Assembly (NCBI RefSeq): GCF_006716745.1
Contig: NZ_VFPP01000001.1
Location: forward strand, 5,219,386 to 5,283,385
DNA length: 64,000 nt
DNA from: Saccharothrix saharensis
Lineage (GTDB): Bacteria; Actinomycetota; Actinomycetes; Mycobacteriales; Pseudonocardiaceae
Reading direction: 5' to 3'
Made by a program: the position numbers and the translations under genes. Positions 17,925 to 28,520 of the stretch are shown here, in pieces (position 1 is the stretch's first letter; every line of letters begins with the position of its first letter). The notes beneath the pieces are model-generated. The model had not been told where the DNA came from and did no database searches. It saw nothing but the letters and a program-made list of their open reading frames with translations.

Positions 17925-20438
17925 CTACTCGGAGGACCGGATGCGCTTCACGCGCTCGGCGAGCTGTTGCGCCTCGTCGACGCGTCCCAGGTCTCGCAAC
18001 AGGAGCGCGAGGTTGTTCAAGCGGGTGGCGACGGCGGGGTGGTCGGGTCCGTAGGTGGCCTCGGTGATGCCCAGCGCTCGTTCGAAGAGGCTCTGGGCGT
18101 CGTCGGTGCGGCCCAGGTCTCGCAGTACTAGCGCGAGGTTGTTCAGTCGGATGGCGACGGTGGGGTGGTCGGGTCCGTAGGTGGCCTCGGTGATGGCCAG
18201 CGCCCGCTCGAACAGGGGTTGGGCGTCGTCGGGCCGGCCCAGGTCCCGCAACGCGAGGCCGAGGTTGTTCAGGCGGATGGCGATGTTGGGGTGGTCGGGG
18301 CCGTAGATGGCTTCGTCGATGCCCATCGCCCGTTCATAAAGCGGTTGGGCTTCGCCGGGGCGGCCCAGACCGCGCAACGCGAGGCCGAGGTTGTTCAGTC
18401 GGATGGCGACGGTGGGGTGGTCGGGTCCGTAGGTGGCCTCGTCGATGCCCAGCGCCCGTCTGAACAGGGGTTGGGCGTCGCCGGGGCGGCCCAGGTCCCG
18501 CAACGCGAGGCCGAGGTTGTTCAGGTCGGTGGCGACGGTCGGGTGCTCGGGTCCGTAGGTGGCCTCGTCGATGCCCAGCGCCCGTTCGTAGAGGGGTTGG
18601 GCGTCGCCGGGTCGGCCCAGGTCCCGCAACGCGCCGCCGAGGTTGTTGAGACGGGTGGCGACGGTGGGGTGGTCGGGTCCGTAGGTGGCCTCCGTGATGC
18701 CCAGCGCGCGTTCGAACAGGGGGTGGGCGTCACCGGGACGGCCGTGTGTCCGGAGGTAGGTGGCGGCGCGGTCGAGCAGCCACGCGGTGTGCTTGCCGGT
18801 GGCGGACGGGGCGTTCGAGCTGTCCTCGTGCACGGTCAGGACGTGGGGGAGCAGTGCCCGCCAGCGGGGCCAGTTCTGCGGTGCGGTGACGATCGCGCTC
18901 GGGAGGTCCGCTGCGAGCAGTTGCTGGACCACCAGTGCCGGAGACGCGGGATCCTGTGCCGGCGTTGCGGTGCGGGCGCGGAGTGATTGTCGGAGCAGCC
19001 GATGGGCGATGGTCACCTCGTCGCCGGACCGCCGGACCAGGAACCAGCCGGCCAGCGCCCCGACCGCCTCGGCGAACCCGACCGGGTCCGCGGCGACCTC
19101 GGCCAGCGGTTCGGGCAGCACCTCCGGGTGGGCGGTGAACAGGTCCAGGGGGACGGGTTCGGGAGCCATCCAGGCCAGCAGGTCGAGCAGTTGCACCGCC
19201 GCCCGGTCACGTGCCCGCAAGGCGGTCAGCGACAGGTCCCACAGGGTCGCCAACGTCTCCCCACGACCGGCGACCCGCCCGCGGCCGATCATCTCGGCGG
19301 TACGCGTGCGCAGCAGCTCCAGGTACGCGGTGGCGGGGAGTTCGGTGGCCTCCAGGTAGGCCGACGCCTGTTCCAGCGCCAGGGGCAGATCGCCCAGCCA
19401 CTCGGCCAGCGCATCCGCCGCGTCGTCGTCCATCCGGGGGAGGCGGCGTCGCAGCAGCGCCACGCTCTCGTCGCGGTCCAGCACGTCCACGTCCAGTACG
19501 GGGCCGAGGGACCGGAAGCCGTTGCGCCTGGTGGTGATCAGCACCCGGCCGTCGCCGGGTGGCAGGTAGGGCCGCAGGGCGTCGACGTCCTCGGCGTTGT
19601 CGAAGACCAGCAACCACCGTCGCCGTCCGCGCAACTCGGCCAGGACCATGGCGGCCGTGGCCGTGGGGTCGGCACCGCCGTCGATGCCCAGCGCGGCACC
19701 CAGCTCGGCCAGGTGGTCGGGGATCAGCGAGGGCTGCTCGGCGGGGATCCACCACACCACGTCGAAGTCGGTCGCACAGCGGTGGACGTACTCGATCGCC
19801 AGTTGCGACTTGCCGACCCCGCCCAGGCCGCGCAGCGAGTGCACCGCCACCGTCCCCGGCGACCGCATCGCCTCGCGCAACCGCGACAGCGAGCCGGCGC
19901 GCCCGGTGAAGTTCGGGTTGCGCGCCGGCACGTTCCACACGCCCGGTAACGCACCCGGGAACGCGGGCTCCCGGGTCACCGCCCTCGTCCGGCCCGGGAA
20001 GACGGGCGCGGTGGCGGGCTTCAACCGGCCCTCGACCGCACCCTTCACCACCCGCAGCAGCCGGTCACGGGCGTCATCGGCGGGCAGGTCGAACAGGTCC
20101 TCCGACACCACCGAGCCCAACAGGCCCGGCCGGTCGCAGTCCTGCACCCGCAGCACCAGCAGCTTGCGGTTCTCACCGAGCGGGGCGTCGCGCCACGCGG
20201 CCTGCCACTCCGACGCACCGAACGCCGACTCCAGATAGGCCGCCGACAGCACGGCGATCGTGCGTTCCGCCTTCTGCACGCCCTCCTGCATCGTGGCGAC
20301 CCAGTTGCTGCCCGGCACGATGTCCCACGCCTGGATCAGGACACGGTGACCGGCCTCCTCCAACTCCCACGCGATCCACTCGGCCCACTGCCGATCGTCC
20401 TGCGTGTAGGAGACGAAGAAGTCCCACCCGTCCGCCAC
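17925..20438 (-). CDS. TIR-NB-ARC-TPR protein (STAND NTPase, possible defence sensor)
   Basis: 837 residues. Residues 1-135 are a TIR_2-like domain ([20 protein letters not shown]; the acidic residue in ASEW, about 77, sits where TIR NADases have the catalytic Glu). Residues about 175-400 are NB-ARC: P-loop GLGGVGKSQ (204-212), Walker B WLLVFDN (275-281), GRVLITTRR, and GDLPLAL (349-355). A helical middle region leads to six 42-residue TPR units (572-823). In STAND proteins such repeats sense a trigger and the N-terminal domain acts; TIR effectors often degrade NAD+. I prefer GTG 20438, 9 nt after GGAGG; GTG 20444 is possible. There is no partner enzyme or mobile gene beside it. Confidence 0.85.
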   Translation of the reverse strand: MADGWDFFVSYTQDDRQWAEWIAWELEEAGHRVLIQAWDIVPGSNWVATMQEGVQKAERTIAVLSAAYLESAFGASEWQAAWRDAPLGENRKLLVLRVQDCDRPGLLGSVVSEDLFDLPADDARDRLLRVVKGAVEGRLKPATAPVFPGRTRAVTREPAFPGALPGVWNVPARNPNFTGRAGSLSRLREAMRSPGTVAVHSLRGLGGVGKSQLAIEYVHRCATDFDVVWWIPAEQPSLIPDHLAELGAALGIDGGADPTATAAMVLAELRGRRRWLLVFDNAEDVDALRPYLPPGDGRVLITTRRNGFRSLGPVLDVDVLDRDESVALLRRRLPRMDDDAADALAEWLGDLPLALEQASAYLEATELPATAYLELLRTRTAEMIGRGRVAGRGETLATLWDLSLTALRARDRAAVQLLDLLAWMAPEPVPLDLFTAHPEVLPEPLAEVAADPVGFAEAVGALAGWFLVRRSGDEVTIAHRLLRQSLRARTATPAQDPASPALVVQQLLAADLPSAIVTAPQNWPRWRALLPHVLTVHEDSSNAPSATGKHTAWLLDRAATYLRTHGRPGDAHPLFERALGITEATYGPDHPTVATRLNNLGGALRDLGRPGDAQPLYERALGIDEATYGPEHPTVATDLNNLGLALRDLGRPGDAQPLFRRALGIDEATYGPDHPTVAIRLNNLGLALRGLGRPGEAQPLYERAMGIDEAIYGPDHPNIAIRLNNLGLALRDLGRPDDAQPLFERALAITEATYGPDHPTVAIRLNNLALVLRDLGRTDDAQSLFERALGITEATYGPDHPAVATRLNNLALLLRDLGRVDEAQQLAERVKRIRSSE
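17970..18725 (-). repeat. six tandem 126-bp units encoding TPR motifs
   Basis: Six in-frame 126-bp units, each encoding 42 residues of the pattern [39 protein letters not shown]. The DNA is also highly similar from unit to unit, with only scattered changes, so the array probably expanded recently or is kept uniform by recombination. Copy number is likely to vary between strains. Confidence 0.9.
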
Positions 20439-20712
20439 GGACACCACCCTCCACGCCGCGTACCCGGACACATCGTGCCCGCCCGACACCTGGTTACAGC
20501 ACAAGCCACACCTCGAAGACCCGAACAGCGGAACACGCACGGAACGCACCAGCGCGGAACACGCGCGTCCCGGTGGCGGACACGCTGCCGCGGCCTTTCT
20601 GCGGTCGGGTGTCCCTCGATCGTGTTGATCTCGGCTACTGGGCGAGCCGGTCCGGTCACGCTCCACAACCATGTCGGGTGCGAATCGGAACCACACATCG
20701 GAGAACACACGC

Positions 20713-20949
20713 ATGCGCATCCTCGGAAAGCTGGCCGTCGCGGCCGGCGCCACCGCCGTCATCCTGCTCGCCGCACCGGCCGCCAACGCGTCCTCGATGG
20801 ACGCCGTCCCGCGCACCAGCCCGCTGGCCGCGGTGCAGAAGGTGGTCGGCAGCGTGCTCGGCGGCGTGACCAGTGGGCTCGGCGGTGGCGCGCTCGGTGG
20901 CGCGACCGGCGGGCTCGGTGGCGGCGCGCTCGGCGGTCTCGGCGGCTGA
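20713..20949 (+). CDS. small secreted Gly-rich protein
   Basis: 78 residues from ATG 20713 (GGAG at 20699-20702). A clear Sec signal peptide ([26 protein letters not shown]) is followed by about 52 mature residues. These begin [22 protein letters not shown] and end in a Gly/Leu/Ala repeat (LGGGALGG, twice). No Cys and no known domain. It is not a chaplin by its motifs. It is divergent from the TIR-NB-ARC-TPR gene with a 274-bp gap and has its own terminator. The frame is open further upstream, but the signal peptide fixes the start. Confidence 0.75.
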   Translation: MRILGKLAVAAGATAVILLAAPAANASSMDAVPRTSPLAAVQKVVGSVLGGVTSGLGGGALGGATGGLGGGALGGLGG

Positions 20950-20958
20950 TCCAGGCTT

Positions 20959-20987
20959 CGGGTCGGGCCCTTCGGCGGCCCGACCCG
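20959..20987. terminator. hairpin terminator after the Gly-rich protein gene
   Basis: Perfect 11-bp stem CGGGTCGGGCC/GGCCCGACCCG with a 7-nt loop, 10 bp after the stop codon. Confidence 0.7.
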
Positions 20988-21066
20988 GCCGCCGTCGGCT
21001 GCACCGATCAAGATCACACCTACCACCGGCGTTCGGCGCGCCGGACCATCTGGCAGGCTGACGCCC

Positions 21067-21813
21067 ATGGCTGTCGGAACCCTGGTGTTGCTCCGCCACG
21101 GCGAGAGCGTCTGGAACGCGGAGAACCTGTTCACCGGCTGGGTGGACGTCCCCCTCTCGGAGAAGGGCGTGCACGAGGCGAAGCGCGGCGGCGTGCTGCT
21201 GCGCGAAGCGGGTGTGCTGCCCGAGGTGGTGCACACGTCGCTGCTGCGGCGGGCCATCGGCACCGCCAACCTCGCCCTCGACGCGGCCGACCGGCACTGG
21301 ATCCCGGTGCGCCGGGACTGGCGGCTCAACGAGCGCCACTACGGCGCGCTGCAGGGCAAGAACAAGAAGCAGACGCTGGAGGAGTTCGGCGAGGAGCAGT
21401 TCATGCTCTGGCGCCGCTCCTACGACACCCCGCCGCCGCCGATCGAGCCCGGCACCGAGTTCAGCCAGGACAGCGACCCGCGCTACGCCGACCTGGGGCC
21501 CGACCTGCCGCTCACCGAGTGCCTGCTGGACGTGGTCAAGCGGATGATCCCGTACTGGGAGTCCGCCATCGTGCCGGACCTGCGCACGGGCCGGACCGTC
21601 CTGGTCGCCGCGCACGGCAACTCGCTGCGCGCCCTGGTCAAGCACCTCGACGGCATCTCGGACGAGGCGATCGCCGGCCTGAACATCCCCACCGGCATCC
21701 CGCTGCGCTACGACCTGGACGACGAGCTGAAGCCGATCAAGCCGGGCGGCGAGTACCTCGACCCCGAGGCGGCCGCGGACGCCATCAAGGCCGTGGCCAA
21801 CCAGGGTCGCTAG
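21067..21813 (+). CDS. gpmA: 2,3-bisphosphoglycerate-dependent phosphoglycerate mutase
   Basis: 248 residues, full length. It interconverts 3- and 2-phosphoglycerate in glycolysis. Features: [18 protein letters not shown] with the phosphohistidine, [19 protein letters not shown], and [17 protein letters not shown] with the second catalytic His. ATG 21067 lies 7 nt after CAGGCT, with no Shine-Dalgarno sequence, so it may be leaderless. The stop TAG shares CTAG with the stop of the convergent regulator gene. Its location before senX3-regX3 matches mycobacterial gpm1. Confidence 0.97.
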   Translation: MAVGTLVLLRHGESVWNAENLFTGWVDVPLSEKGVHEAKRGGVLLREAGVLPEVVHTSLLRRAIGTANLALDAADRHWIPVRRDWRLNERHYGALQGKNKKQTLEEFGEEQFMLWRRSYDTPPPPIEPGTEFSQDSDPRYADLGPDLPLTECLLDVVKRMIPYWESAIVPDLRTGRTVLVAAHGNSLRALVKHLDGISDEAIAGLNIPTGIPLRYDLDDELKPIKPGGEYLDPEAAADAIKAVANQGR

Positions 21814-22457
21814 ACCAACCCCAGCTCGCGGGCGCGCGCTCCGGCCTGGAACCGGGAGGACGCGCCCAGAGCGGCCATCAGCTCCGCCACGCGGCGGCGG
21901 TACGTGCGCAGGGACACGCCCAGCGCGCGTGCCGCCGTCTCGTCCGTCCATCCCTCGTTCAACGCGTCCAGCACCCCCGGCGCGAACGCCCGCAGCTCGG
22001 ACATCTCCGCGTCGTGCACGGCCAGCTCGGTGCCCGCGCGCCACGCCGCCTCGAACAGCGACGTGATCCCGTGCACCACCTCGGGCTGCGTGATCACGCT
22101 GTAGCTGCGCGCGCCGTGCGACTCGTCCCCCGCCAGGATCACCACCCGGCCGTCCAGCACGATCGTCTCGTTCACGTCGTGCGCGCTGACCCGCACGTCC
22201 GCGCCGTGGTCGGCCATGTGCCGCGCGTGGTCGGCCCACCTCGCGTCGAGCAGCGTGCTCAACCGGAACAGCTTGCGCACCCGCAGTCCCGGCGGGTGCT
22301 GCGCGATGCCGGTGCGGGGGTGGGTGCCCATCCAGGTGCGCAGCGCGTTCGCCGCGCACAGCAGCTCGGTCCTGGTCGCCGCGAACAGGTGCGCCGTCCG
22401 CTCGAACAGCTCCGCCTCGCCGCGCACCACGGTCACCGTCTCCACGTCCACGAGCAT
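21810..22457 (-). CDS. LuxR-type HTH regulator with phospholipase D-like N-terminal domain
   Basis: 215 residues. The N-terminal part ([22 protein letters not shown], then [24 protein letters not shown]) resembles the PLD-like effector domain of TrmB-type regulators. The C-terminal 60 residues are a LuxR-like HTH ([32 protein letters not shown]). It is divergent from an aldo/keto reductase gene, its probable target. A 16-bp palindrome overlaps its own start codon, suggesting autoregulation. Confidence 0.82.
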   Translation of the reverse strand: MLVDVETVTVVRGEAELFERTAHLFAATRTELLCAANALRTWMGTHPRTGIAQHPPGLRVRKLFRLSTLLDARWADHARHMADHGADVRVSAHDVNETIVLDGRVVILAGDESHGARSYSVITQPEVVHGITSLFEAAWRAGTELAVHDAEMSELRAFAPGVLDALNEGWTDETAARALGVSLRTYRRRVAELMAALGASSRFQAGARARELGLV

Positions 22458-22472
22458 GGCAGCAACCTGCCA
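22457..22472. promoter_or_regulatory. putative operator of the LuxR-type regulator
   Basis: TGGCAG-CAAC-CTGCCA is a perfect 6-bp inverted repeat beginning at the start codon of the regulator gene. It lies in the 37-bp divergent region shared with the aldo/keto reductase gene. Confidence 0.45.
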
Positions 22473-22494
22473 ATCCACGCGGGCGTGATCGCTG

Positions 22495-23328
22495 ATGGCG
22501 ATCGTGGACACCATGCTGAACCTCAACCGCGTCGGGTACGGCGCCATGCAGCTCGCGGGCAAGCACGTCTTCGGGCCGCCCGCCGACCCGGAGAACGCCA
22601 AGGCCGTGCTGCGCCGCGCCGTCGAGCTGGGCGTGGACCACATCGACACGAGCGACTTCTACGGCCCGCACGTGGTCAACGAGCTGATCAAGGCCGCGCT
22701 CCACCCGTACCCGGAGCACCTGGCCATCGTCACCAAGGTCGGCTACCGGCGCACCCCGGACGGCGACTGGGTGACCGCCCGGGAGCCGGGGCAGTTGCGC
22801 GACGCCGTGCACGACAACCTGCGCCGGCTCGGCCTGGAGCGGTTGGACGTGGTCAACCTCCGCGTCGGCGGCGCGGACGACCCCGGGTCGGTCGAGGAGC
22901 CGTTCACCGTGCTCGCCGAGCTGCGCGAGCAGGGCCTGGTCCGCGACCTCGGCCTGAGCAACGTCCGCGGGCACCACCTGGACCAGGCCCTGTCGATCGC
23001 GCCCGTGGTGTGCGTGCAGAACCTCTACAACGTCGCCGAGCGCCGGGACGACGAGCTGCTCGACCGCACCACCGCGGAGGGCATCGCCTACGTGCCGTTC
23101 TTCCCGCTGGGGGGCTTCACGCCGCTGCAGCACGCGACCCTGGGCGAGGTCGCCGCGCGGCACGGCGCGACCGAGCGCCAGGTCGCCCTGGCGTGGCTGC
23201 TGCACCGCGCGCCGAACGTGCTCCTCATCCCCGGCACGTCCTCCACCCGTCACCTGGAGGAGAACCTGGCGTCGGCGGATCTGCACCTGTCCGAACACGA
23301 CCTGACTCAATTGGACACGATTGGGTGA
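22495..23328 (+). CDS. aldo/keto reductase
   Basis: 277 residues with the AKR TIM-barrel pattern: YGAMQLAG near the start, HIDTSDFYGPHVVNELIKAAL (Asp and Tyr of the active site), AIVTKVGY (Lys), VVNLRVGG where many members have HxP, and LLIPGTSSTRHLEENLASAD for cofactor binding. NADPH-dependent reduction of an unknown carbonyl. Two starts are possible, ATG 22495 or ATG 22513; neither has a strong Shine-Dalgarno sequence. Probably controlled by the divergent regulator. Confidence 0.88.
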   Translation: MAIVDTMLNLNRVGYGAMQLAGKHVFGPPADPENAKAVLRRAVELGVDHIDTSDFYGPHVVNELIKAALHPYPEHLAIVTKVGYRRTPDGDWVTAREPGQLRDAVHDNLRRLGLERLDVVNLRVGGADDPGSVEEPFTVLAELREQGLVRDLGLSNVRGHHLDQALSIAPVVCVQNLYNVAERRDDELLDRTTAEGIAYVPFFPLGGFTPLQHATLGEVAARHGATERQVALAWLLHRAPNVLLIPGTSSTRHLEENLASADLHLSEHDLTQLDTIG

Positions 23329-23436
23329 ACGCCGGTCGTCTGCCGGGAAAACATCGGTCCCGGACGGTGTCGCGGGAGTCACGAACCACGCGTGAGCTCT
23401 AGGCCGTACCCCGGCTGACCTGCTTACGATGCGCTC

Positions 23437-24636
23437 GTGACCGCAACGGGTTACCTCGTCCTGTCGATCGGCGCTCTGCTGATCGGCGGCACCGCGTTTC
23501 TCGTCGGACGGGTCACCGCCCGCCGCCGCGAAACGCGTCCCAAGGGCCTCACCGTCGCCGACCTGATGGCCATGGTCGTCCACTCGTCCCCCGACGGCCT
23601 CGTCGTGCTCAACGGCTTCGGGGACGTCGTGCTGCACAACGCCCGCGCCGAGGAGCTGGGCGTGGTGCGCAACAACCGGGTGGACGACCGGGCCCGGCGC
23701 GCCGCCGAGATGGCCCGCTCCGACGGCGGCGTCATCGCGGTCGACCTGTCGTCGCTGGAGGTCATCAAGGGCCGCCAGCCGCAGGCGGTGCACGCCACCG
23801 TCAAGGTGCTGACCGAGGGCTTCGTGGTGGTGGACGCCTCCGACGAGTCGGAGTCGGTGCGGCTGGAGGCGACCCGGCGCGACTTCGTGGCCAACGTCAG
23901 CCACGAGCTGAAGACCCCGGTCGGCGCGCTCGCGCTGCTGGCCGAGGCGGTGCTGGACGCCGCGGACGACCAGGAGGAGGTCCGCCGGTTCAGCGCCAAG
24001 ATCATGCAGGAGGCCACCCGGCTGGGCACCCTGGTCACCGAGCTGATCGCGCTCTCGCGCCTGCAGGGCGCGGAGAAGCTGCCGGAGCTCAGCCGGGTCG
24101 AGGTCGACGTGGTCATCGACGAGGCGATGGGCCGGTCGCGGCTGGCCGCCGAGTCCGCGGGCATCGGGATCACCACCGACGAGCCGAGCGGCCTCGAGGT
24201 GGAGGGCGACCGGACGCTGCTGGTCACCGCGTTGAGCAACCTGCTCGACAACGCGGTCGCGTACTCGCCGCCGGGCAGCCCCGTGTCGGTCAGCCGCAAG
24301 CTCGTGGACGGCTTCGTCGAGATCGCCGTCACCGACCGCGGCATCGGCATCGCCGAGGACCAGCAGACCCGCGTGTTCGAGCGCTTCTACCGGGTCGACA
24401 AGGCCCGCTCGCGCGCCACCGGCGGTACCGGGCTCGGCCTCGCCATCGTCAAGCACGTCGCCAACAACCACGGCGGCGAGGTGAAGCTGTGGAGCCTGCC
24501 GGGCACCGGCTCCACGTTCACGCTGCGCATCCCGGCTCATCCCGATCAGGACGAGCCCACCCAGGACCTGACCAAGCAGGAGCTGGCGAGCCCCGTGCCG
24601 AGCGGCACGGGCGGCAACCACGGAGGAGAGCTGTGA
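23437..24636 (+). CDS. senX3: sensor histidine kinase SenX3
   Basis: 399 residues. A short N-terminal membrane anchor (YLVLSIGALLIGGTAFLVGRV) is followed by a PAS-like domain (VVHSSPDGLVVLNGFGDVVLHNARAEELG). Next comes the H-box FVANVSHELKTPVGAL and an HATPase_c domain with NLLDNAVAYS, DRGIGI and GGTGLGLAIVKH. With RegX3 it controls phosphate-starvation responses in actinobacteria. GTG 23437 lies 6 nt after TACGAT (23425-23430), so it looks leaderless. The stop overlaps the regX3 start (GTGA). Confidence 0.95.
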   Translation: MTATGYLVLSIGALLIGGTAFLVGRVTARRRETRPKGLTVADLMAMVVHSSPDGLVVLNGFGDVVLHNARAEELGVVRNNRVDDRARRAAEMARSDGGVIAVDLSSLEVIKGRQPQAVHATVKVLTEGFVVVDASDESESVRLEATRRDFVANVSHELKTPVGALALLAEAVLDAADDQEEVRRFSAKIMQEATRLGTLVTELIALSRLQGAEKLPELSRVEVDVVIDEAMGRSRLAAESAGIGITTDEPSGLEVEGDRTLLVTALSNLLDNAVAYSPPGSPVSVSRKLVDGFVEIAVTDRGIGIAEDQQTRVFERFYRVDKARSRATGGTGLGLAIVKHVANNHGGEVKLWSLPGTGSTFTLRIPAHPDQDEPTQDLTKQELASPVPSGTGGNHGGEL

Positions 24637-25313
24637 CCAGGGTGCTCATCGTGGAGGACGAGGAGTCCTTCTCCGATCCGCTCGCCTTCCTGCTGCGCAA
24701 GGAGGGTTTCACCGCGGCGCTCGCGGCCAACGGCCAGGACGCGCTGGAGGAGTTCGACCGCAACGGCGCCGACATCGTGCTGCTCGACCTCATGCTGCCC
24801 GGGATGAGCGGCACGGACGTCTGCAAGCAGCTCCGCGCGCGCTCGGCCGTGCCGGTGATCATGGTCACCGCGCGGGACAGCGAGATCGACAAGGTCGTCG
24901 GGCTGGAGCTGGGCGCGGACGACTACGTCACCAAGCCGTACTCCGCCCGCGAGCTGATCGCCCGCATCCGCGCCGTGCTGCGCCGCGGCGGCGAGTCCGA
25001 GGAGCTGCTGCCGCAGGTCCTGGAGGCCGGGCCGGTGCGGATGGACGTCGAGCGGCACGTGGTGACCGTGGACGGCGCCGAGGTGAGCCTGCCGCTCAAG
25101 GAGTTCGACCTGTTGGAGTACCTGCTGCGCAACGTCGGCCGGGTGTTGACCCGCGGCCAACTGATCGACCGGGTGTGGGGCGCGGACTACGTCGGGGACA
25201 CCAAAACCCTGGACGTGCACGTCAAGCGGCTGCGGTCGAAGATCGAGCCCGACCCGTCGACCCCGCGCTACCTCGTCACCGTGCGCGGACTGGGATACAA
25301 GTTCGAATCCTGA
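24633..25313 (+). CDS. regX3: response regulator RegX3
   Basis: 226 residues. OmpR/PhoB-type: receiver domain with VEDEE, phospho-acceptor Asp in VLLDLMLPGM, Thr in MVTAR and Lys in VTKPYS. A winged-helix domain follows (LPLKEFDLLEYLLRNVGRVLTRGQLIDRVWG...LDVHVKRLRSKIE). It overlaps senX3 by 4 nt, with GGAGGAG upstream, so both are made together. Phosphorylated RegX3 activates phosphate-scavenging genes in relatives. Confidence 0.96.
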   Translation: MTRVLIVEDEESFSDPLAFLLRKEGFTAALAANGQDALEEFDRNGADIVLLDLMLPGMSGTDVCKQLRARSAVPVIMVTARDSEIDKVVGLELGADDYVTKPYSARELIARIRAVLRRGGESEELLPQVLEAGPVRMDVERHVVTVDGAEVSLPLKEFDLLEYLLRNVGRVLTRGQLIDRVWGADYVGDTKTLDVHVKRLRSKIEPDPSTPRYLVTVRGLGYKFES

Positions 25314-25340
25314 TCATCCCGACCAGGTACGGTGCACCGC

Positions 25341-26350
25341 GTGCGCCTCGGGGTGCTTGATGTCGGGTCCAACACCGTCCACCTCTTGGTGGTGGACGCT
25401 CATCGGGGTGCCCACCCGACGCCGATGAGCTCGGAGAAGTCCGTGCTGCGCCTCGCGGAGCAGCTCGACGGCTCCGGGACGCTCGGCCGCGAGGGTGCCG
25501 ACCAGCTCGTGCGCGCCGTCGCCGCGTCCAAGGCGGCGGCGCAGCGGCTGGGCTGCGAGGACCTCATGGCGTTCGCCACGTCGGCGGTGCGCGAGGCGGG
25601 CAACGCCGCCGAGGTGCTGGACCGGGTGCGCGCCGAGACCGGCGTCGACCTGCGGGTGCTGACCGGCGAGGACGAGGCGCGGTACACGTTCCTCGCGGTG
25701 CGCCGCTGGTACGGCTGGTCGGCGGGCCGGCTGCTGTGCCTGGACATCGGCGGCGGGTCGCTGGAGCTGGCGGTCGGCGTGGACGAGGAGCCGGAGGGGG
25801 CGTTCTCCGTGCCGCTGGGCGCGGGCAGGCTGACCCGGACCCGGTTCCGCCACGACCCGCCGACCCGGTCCGAGGTGCGCGAGACCACCGAGTGGCTGGC
25901 CGAGCAGCTTGCGCCGGTGGCGAAGAAGATCCGCCGAGTGGGGGCCCCCGATCGGGTGGTCGCGACGTCGAAGACGTTCCGCACGCTGGCGAGGTTGACC
26001 GGCGCGGCGCCGTCGTCGGCCGGTCCGCGCGCGCGGCGCGTGCTCACCGACGCGGGCCTGCGGCAGCTCATCGCGTTCATCTCCCGGATGTCCGCGGCCG
26101 ACCTGGCCGAGCTCGAAGGGGTGAGCGCCAGCCGGGCTCACCAGCTGGTGGCGGGTGCTCTGGTGGCGGAGGCCACGATGCGAGCCCTGTCACTGGACGA
26201 GCTGGAGATTTGCCCCTGGGCCCTGCGGGAAGGTGTCATCCTGCGTCGGCTGGACCACACTAACGGTTCGGACCTGGACACCCCGCCGGACCGCACCCGC
26301 CGGACGGGTGACACTGGACGGACTGGCCGCCACGGGGCACGGTGGAGTTG

Positions 26351-26351
<1 letters not shown>
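25341..26351 (+). CDS. ppx: Ppx/GppA family exopolyphosphatase-like phosphatase
   Basis: 336 residues. Sugar-kinase/Hsp70-type ATPase fold: [31 protein letters not shown], and [15 protein letters not shown]. It corresponds to Rv0496, which hydrolyses polyphosphate or pppGpp-like substrates, and it sits in the phosphate-regulatory context. Start GTG 25341 is favoured by TACGGT (25328-25333) exactly 7 nt upstream and by the family N terminus; GTG 25332 is an alternative. The stop overlaps the next ATG by one base (TGATG). Confidence 0.9.
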
Positions 26352-27585
<1,234 letters not shown>

Positions 27586-27589
<4 letters not shown>

Positions 27590-28371
27590 TCCCGGTCGGC
27601 CTGTCCACCGCGGCCGTGTGGCCGCAGCCCGCGGGCGCCGCGTTCGAAGCGGCGGCTGAGCTGGGGTACGACGGCGTCGAGCTGATGGTGTGGGCCGACC
27701 CGGTGAGCCAGGACGTGCGGGCCGTCGAGCGGCTCTCGAAGCGCTACGGCATGCCGGTGCTGGCCGTGCACGCGCCGTGCCTGCTGATCAGCCAGCGCGT
27801 GTGGTCACCGGACCCGGCCGAGCGGCTGCGGCGCAGCGTGCGGGCGGCGTCCGACCTGGGCGCGCGCACGGTCGTGCTGCACCCGCCGTTCGTGTGGCAG
27901 CGGCGGTACGCCGAGGGGTTCGCCGACCTGGTGTCGTCGTTGGAGGACGAGAGCGGCGTCGCCATCGCGGTGGAGAACATGTTCCCGGTGCGGCGTCCCC
28001 TGGGCCGGGGGCGATCGGTGCAGGTCACGGCGTTCCGACCGTCGATCGACCCGACCGACGTGGGCCACCGCAACTACACGCTGGACCTGTCGCACGCGTC
28101 CGCCGCGCACCAGGACACGATGGAGCTGGCCAAGCGCATGGGCGACGGGCTGACCCACGTGCACCTGGCCGACGGCTCCGGCCTGCCCAAGGACGAGCAC
28201 CTGGTGCCGGGTCGCGGCACCCAGCCGTGCGGCGAGCTGCTGGCCCACCTGACCCGCACGGGCTTCACCGGACAGGTCGTGCTGGAGGTCAACACCCGCC
28301 GCGCCCGCACCGCCGCCGAACGCGCCGAACTGCTCTCCGAATCGCTCCTCTTCGCCCGCCTCCACCTCTGA
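27586..28371 (+). CDS. sugar phosphate isomerase/epimerase (xylose isomerase-like TIM barrel)
   Basis: 261 residues, corresponding to Rv0498. The AP-endonuclease-2/xylose isomerase-like fold is shown by LGYDGVELMVWADPV, VLAVHAPCLL, VVLHPPF, the metal Glu in IAVENMFPV, LDLSHAS and VLEVNTRR. Substrate unknown. Start TTG 27586 overlaps the preceding stop (TTGA); the frame is open upstream, but that part is a shadow of the previous gene. Last gene of the ppx operon; tandem 22-bp repeats follow. Confidence 0.88.
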
Positions 28372-28380
28372 CCCCCGCGC

Positions 28381-28462
28381 GTGTCGAACCCCCAGGACCC
28401 GTGAGTCGAACGTCCAGAGCGCGTGAGTCGAACGTCCAGGACCCCTGAATTCAACGCTCAGG
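28381..28462. repeat. tandem 20-23-bp intergenic repeats
   Basis: Four adjacent copies of a unit like GTGAGTCGAACGTCCAG(G/A)(A/G)C(C/G)C: units at 28381-28400, 28401-28422, 28423-28444 and a degenerate fourth at about 28445-28462. The second and third share 17 identical bases at their start. They fill the gap between the isomerase gene and the proline dehydrogenase promoter. No hairpin or ORF explains them. Confidence 0.8.
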
Positions 28463-28520
28463 TCGACGGTGGGCCAACTCGCGACCGCTCATCCGCCGAT
28501 CAGCGGCTAGGGTCTTGATC

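Noticed and set aside
17970..18725. Regular repeat array that could be taken for CRISPR.
   Set aside because: The period is 126 bp, the whole unit is conserved, with no spacers, and it is in frame within a TPR protein. No cas genes are present.
17925..20949. FxSxx-COOH-type peptide system (TPR protein plus small peptide).
   Set aside because: The small protein has a Sec signal peptide and ends in Gly-Gly, not in Phe-x-Ser-x-x, and no radical SAM enzyme is present.
20656..24621. Very long open frame of over 1300 codons on the minus strand opposite gpmA, the aldo/keto reductase and senX3.
   Set aside because: It covers well-supported genes on the other strand, and its protein is a low-complexity Arg/Gly/Ala/Val/His mix. 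High GC removes stop codons from shadow frames; the same applies to other long frames such as those opposite 4.2-6.8 kb, 36.2-38.4 kb and 57.5-59.2 kb.
25295..25313. tRNA T-arm-like string AGTTCGAATCC.
   Set aside because: It is the in-frame end of regX3 (codons for Lys-Phe-Glu-Ser). No acceptor, D or anticodon arms can be formed around it.
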